Shown: positions 6,006 to 7,509 of the stretch, in pieces
How positions within the stretch are numbered: the first letter of the stretch is position 1
Layout: every line of letters starts with the position of its first letter
Source of the DNA: Clostridia bacterium
Lineage (GTDB): Bacteria > Bacillota > Clostridia > Oscillospirales > CAG-272
Reading direction: 5' to 3'
Assembly: GCA_900754175.1 (NCBI GenBank)
Contig: CAAEBS010000057.1
Location: 1-7,509, forward strand
Length of the DNA: 7,509 nucleotides
Notes under the pieces: model-generated
Told to the model about the DNA's origin: nothing
The model's database searches: none
Seen by the model: the letters and a program-made list of their open reading frames with translations, nothing else
Position numbers and translations under genes: made by a program

Positions 6006-6883
6006 GTGCAAGAGAAATCAGACTTGCCTGTGTGCAGATGCGCTGTACGCAGGACAGAGAGGAAAATCTGAATACGGCAGAGCGCCTTTGCCGCCGTGCG
6101 GCGGAGGAGGGGGCGCAGGTCATTCTTCTGCCGGAGCTGTTTGAGCGGTTGTATTTCTGCCAGGAGCGCCGGTATGAGTATTACGCATACGCCGAGCTGA
6201 CCGAGGAAAATGCGGCGGTCAGACGCTTTCTGAACGTGTCGGAAGAGCTTTCGGTCACGCTTCCCATAAGCTTTTACGAAAGAGCGGGAATGGTGTCGTA
6301 TAACTCGGTGGCAATGCTGGACTGCGGCAAACTGCTCGGCGTTTACCGGAAAACGCATATTCCGGACGACCATTGCTATCAGGAAAAATTTTATTTCACG
6401 CCGGGCAATACGGGCTTCCGGGTGTTTGATACCAGCCACGGAAAGATCGGCGTGGGGATCTGCTGGGACCAGTGGTTCCCGGAGACGGCACGCTGTCTGG
6501 CTCTGGAGGGGGCGGAAATGCTCCTTTATCCCACGGCGATCGGCTCCGAGCCGATTCTCGGCGTAGACAGCGCCGGGCATTGGCAACGGGTGATGCAGGG
6601 ACACGCAGCCGCCAATCTGATGCCGGTAGCGGCGGCAAACCGGGTCGGATGCGAGACGGTTCTGCCGTGCCCCGAAAACGGCGGTCAAAGTTCGTCGCTG
6701 ACCTTTTACGGTTCCTCTTTTATCACCGATGCAACCGGAGCGATCCTGACCTCTGCCGATCGTGAGGGCGAAGCGGTGATTTATGCCGATTTCGACCTGG
6801 CGGCGCTGGAGGCACAGCGCTGGGAATGGGGACTGTTCCGTGACCGCAGACCGGAAACCTACCGTACCATTACCGAAAAATAA
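6002..6883 (+). CDS. aguB: N-carbamoylputrescine amidase (nitrilase superfamily)
   Basis: A 293-residue carbon-nitrogen hydrolase that converts N-carbamoylputrescine to putrescine, CO2 and ammonia. The nitrilase Glu-Lys-Cys triad is visible: Glu45 in LLPELFE, Lys117 in YRKTHIPDD and Cys154 in GICWDQWFPE. PTAIGSEP (177-184) and the C-terminal WGLFRDRRPETY block are typical of AguB rather than of other nitrilase branches such as beta-ureidopropionase. The length is normal. The start codon overlaps the aguA stop as ATGA, and the G tract upstream is the only apparent ribosome-binding site. Genetic pairing with aguA makes the substrate assignment strong. It is the last gene of the operon: a hairpin terminator begins 23 nt after its stop. 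Confidence 0.94.
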   Translation: MSAREIRLACVQMRCTQDREENLNTAERLCRRAAEEGAQVILLPELFERLYFCQERRYEYYAYAELTEENAAVRRFLNVSEELSVTLPISFYERAGMVSYNSVAMLDCGKLLGVYRKTHIPDDHCYQEKFYFTPGNTGFRVFDTSHGKIGVGICWDQWFPETARCLALEGAEMLLYPTAIGSEPILGVDSAGHWQRVMQGHAAANLMPVAAANRVGCETVLPCPENGGQSSSLTFYGSSFITDATGAILTSADREGEAVIYADFDLAALEAQRWEWGLFRDRRPETYRTITEK

Positions 6884-6903
6884 AATCGGATACCGAACGT
6901 ATG

Positions 6904-6945
6904 AAAAAATCCCCCGACAGACGAACAGGATCTGTCGGGGGATTT
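6904..6945. terminator. Bidirectional intrinsic terminator between aguB and ogt
   Basis: A perfect 15-bp inverted repeat, with AAATCCCCCGACAGA at 6907-6921 and its complement at 6931-6945, closes a 9-nt loop. Read on the minus strand, the stem is followed directly by six T (complement of 6904-6909), an ideal terminator for the ogt-like gene that stops at 6959. On the plus strand the T run after the stem is short (ATTT, then CGCATT), so it would end the polyamine operon less perfectly, perhaps helped by the T-rich stretch at 6958-6967. Confidence 0.9.
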
Positions 6946-6958
6946 CGCATTATAAACT

Positions 6959-7477
6959 TTATTTTTTCGGCACAAAGAAGCCACGGGTGTCCACGCCCTC
7001 CAGACGGAGCAGGGCGATCTTGCGGTCGATGCCGCCGGCATAACCGGTGTAGCTTCCGCCGGCGCCCATGACCCGGTGACAGGGAATCAGAAGCGAGATC
7101 GGATTGTGCCCGACCGCTCCGCCCACCGCCTGTGCGGAGACGTTTTTGCCGCTTTCCCGTGCCAGCCGGGCGGCAATCTCACCGTAGCTTATCGTATGAC
7201 CGTAGGGAATGGCAAGCAGTTCCTCCCATACCCGCCGCCGGAAGGGCGAATAACCCTCGGTGGAAAGAGCGGGGGTGAAACCGGGGCGTTTTCCGGAAAA
7301 GTAGAACTCCAGCCACTTGCGGGTCTCTGCAAAGACCGAAAGCGTGTCGGAGCGCTCGGCGTCCTTTTCCGGCTCTCCGTAATAAAGCTGTCCCACAAAC
7401 CATAATCCGGTCAGAAAAGCGCCGTCGCTTGCCACCGCCACTTCTCCCAGCGGAGTCGGAAGATAATCGAAATACAT
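6959..7477 (-). CDS. ogt: Methylated-DNA--protein-cysteine S-methyltransferase (O6-alkylguanine repair)
   Basis: A 172-residue suicide repair protein that takes the alkyl group from O6-alkylguanine onto its own cysteine. The C-terminal DNA-binding and catalytic domain has FRRRVWEELLAIPYGHTISYGEIA (79-102), the AVGGAVGHNP block (117-126), the active-site IPCHRV (131-136) with acceptor Cys133, and GSYTGYAGGIDRKIALLRLEG. The N-terminal ribonuclease-like domain (about 1-70) is degenerate, as usual. The position of the intercalating arginine finger (Arg in the ARAVG motif of human MGMT) is Gln116 here, a variation I believe also occurs in other Firmicute members. The start is fixed by AAGGAGGT five bases upstream. 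No Ada-type regulatory domain is fused. The gene converges on the polyamine operon and is functionally unrelated to it. Confidence 0.93.
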   Translation of the reverse strand: MYFDYLPTPLGEVAVASDGAFLTGLWFVGQLYYGEPEKDAERSDTLSVFAETRKWLEFYFSGKRPGFTPALSTEGYSPFRRRVWEELLAIPYGHTISYGEIAARLARESGKNVSAQAVGGAVGHNPISLLIPCHRVMGAGGSYTGYAGGIDRKIALLRLEGVDTRGFFVPKK

Positions 7478-7482
7478 AGCGG

Positions 7483-7490
7483 ACCTCCTT
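7483..7490 (-). promoter_or_regulatory. Strong Shine-Dalgarno of the ogt-like gene
   Basis: The minus strand reads AAGGAGGT, a near-perfect match to the anti-Shine-Dalgarno, five bases before the ATG at 7477-7475. It confirms the start of the methyltransferase. The promoter is not visible in the remaining 19 bases of the window. Confidence 0.85.
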
Positions 7491-7509
7491 GTGTTTTTTC
7501 ATCACAGAA

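Noticed and set aside
230..6688. Long minus-strand open frames opposite the operon genes
   Set aside because: They are antisense shadows of GC-rich coding DNA with low-complexity, Arg/His-rich translations and no recognisable motifs; each lies opposite a clearly identified enzyme gene.
1..7509. Mobile elements, CRISPR arrays, tRNA or rRNA genes
   Set aside because: I saw no terminal inverted repeats, transposase motifs, spaced repeats or conserved RNA signatures.

Overview
This window holds a compact, single-strand polyamine-biosynthesis operon of six genes. It ends at a hairpin terminator shared with a convergent DNA-repair gene. High GC by eye, strong Shine-Dalgarno sites, ATGA overlaps, the short Bacillus-type SpeA and the CASDH/CASDC spermidine pathway together point to a Gram-positive anaerobe of the Clostridia, plausibly a gut lineage. 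No ribosomal or other taxonomic marker is present, so this placement is an inference.

Layout: positions 1-187 are an untranslated leader. It contains potential pairings that can form several alternative stems, and it ends in a clean Rho-independent terminator (143-172) only a few bases before the ribosome-binding site of the first gene. Then come, all on the + strand: an arginine decarboxylase of the Orn/Lys/Arg fold-I family (188-1636), a SpeE-family aminopropyltransferase (1648-2508), carboxynorspermidine/carboxyspermidine dehydrogenase (2505-3764), the matching decarboxylase NspC (3766-4881), agmatine deiminase AguA (4887-6005) and N-carbamoylputrescine amidase AguB (6002-6883). Gaps are 11 nt or less, or the genes overlap by 4 nt. 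An inverted repeat (6907-6945) closes the operon. It serves equally well, or better, as terminator for the minus-strand ogt-like methyltransferase gene (6959-7477).

How the genes work together: SpeA makes agmatine from arginine, AguA converts it to N-carbamoylputrescine, and AguB converts that to putrescine. Putrescine is then condensed with aspartate semialdehyde by CASDH to carboxyspermidine, which NspC decarboxylates to spermidine. SpeE would offer a second, S-adenosylmethionine-based route, but no speD is in the window and the SpeE protein carries changes near its active site, so its job here is uncertain.

Points most worth a second look: (1) the leader, whose terminator leaves no room for a downstream promoter and so implies attenuation, possibly by an RNA class I do not recognise; (2) a run of nine G at the aguA/aguB junction, where a one-base gain or a -1 slip would fuse the two enzymes in frame; (3) the co-location of two spermidine routes, and the possibility that the pathway runs through aminopropylagmatine-type intermediates.
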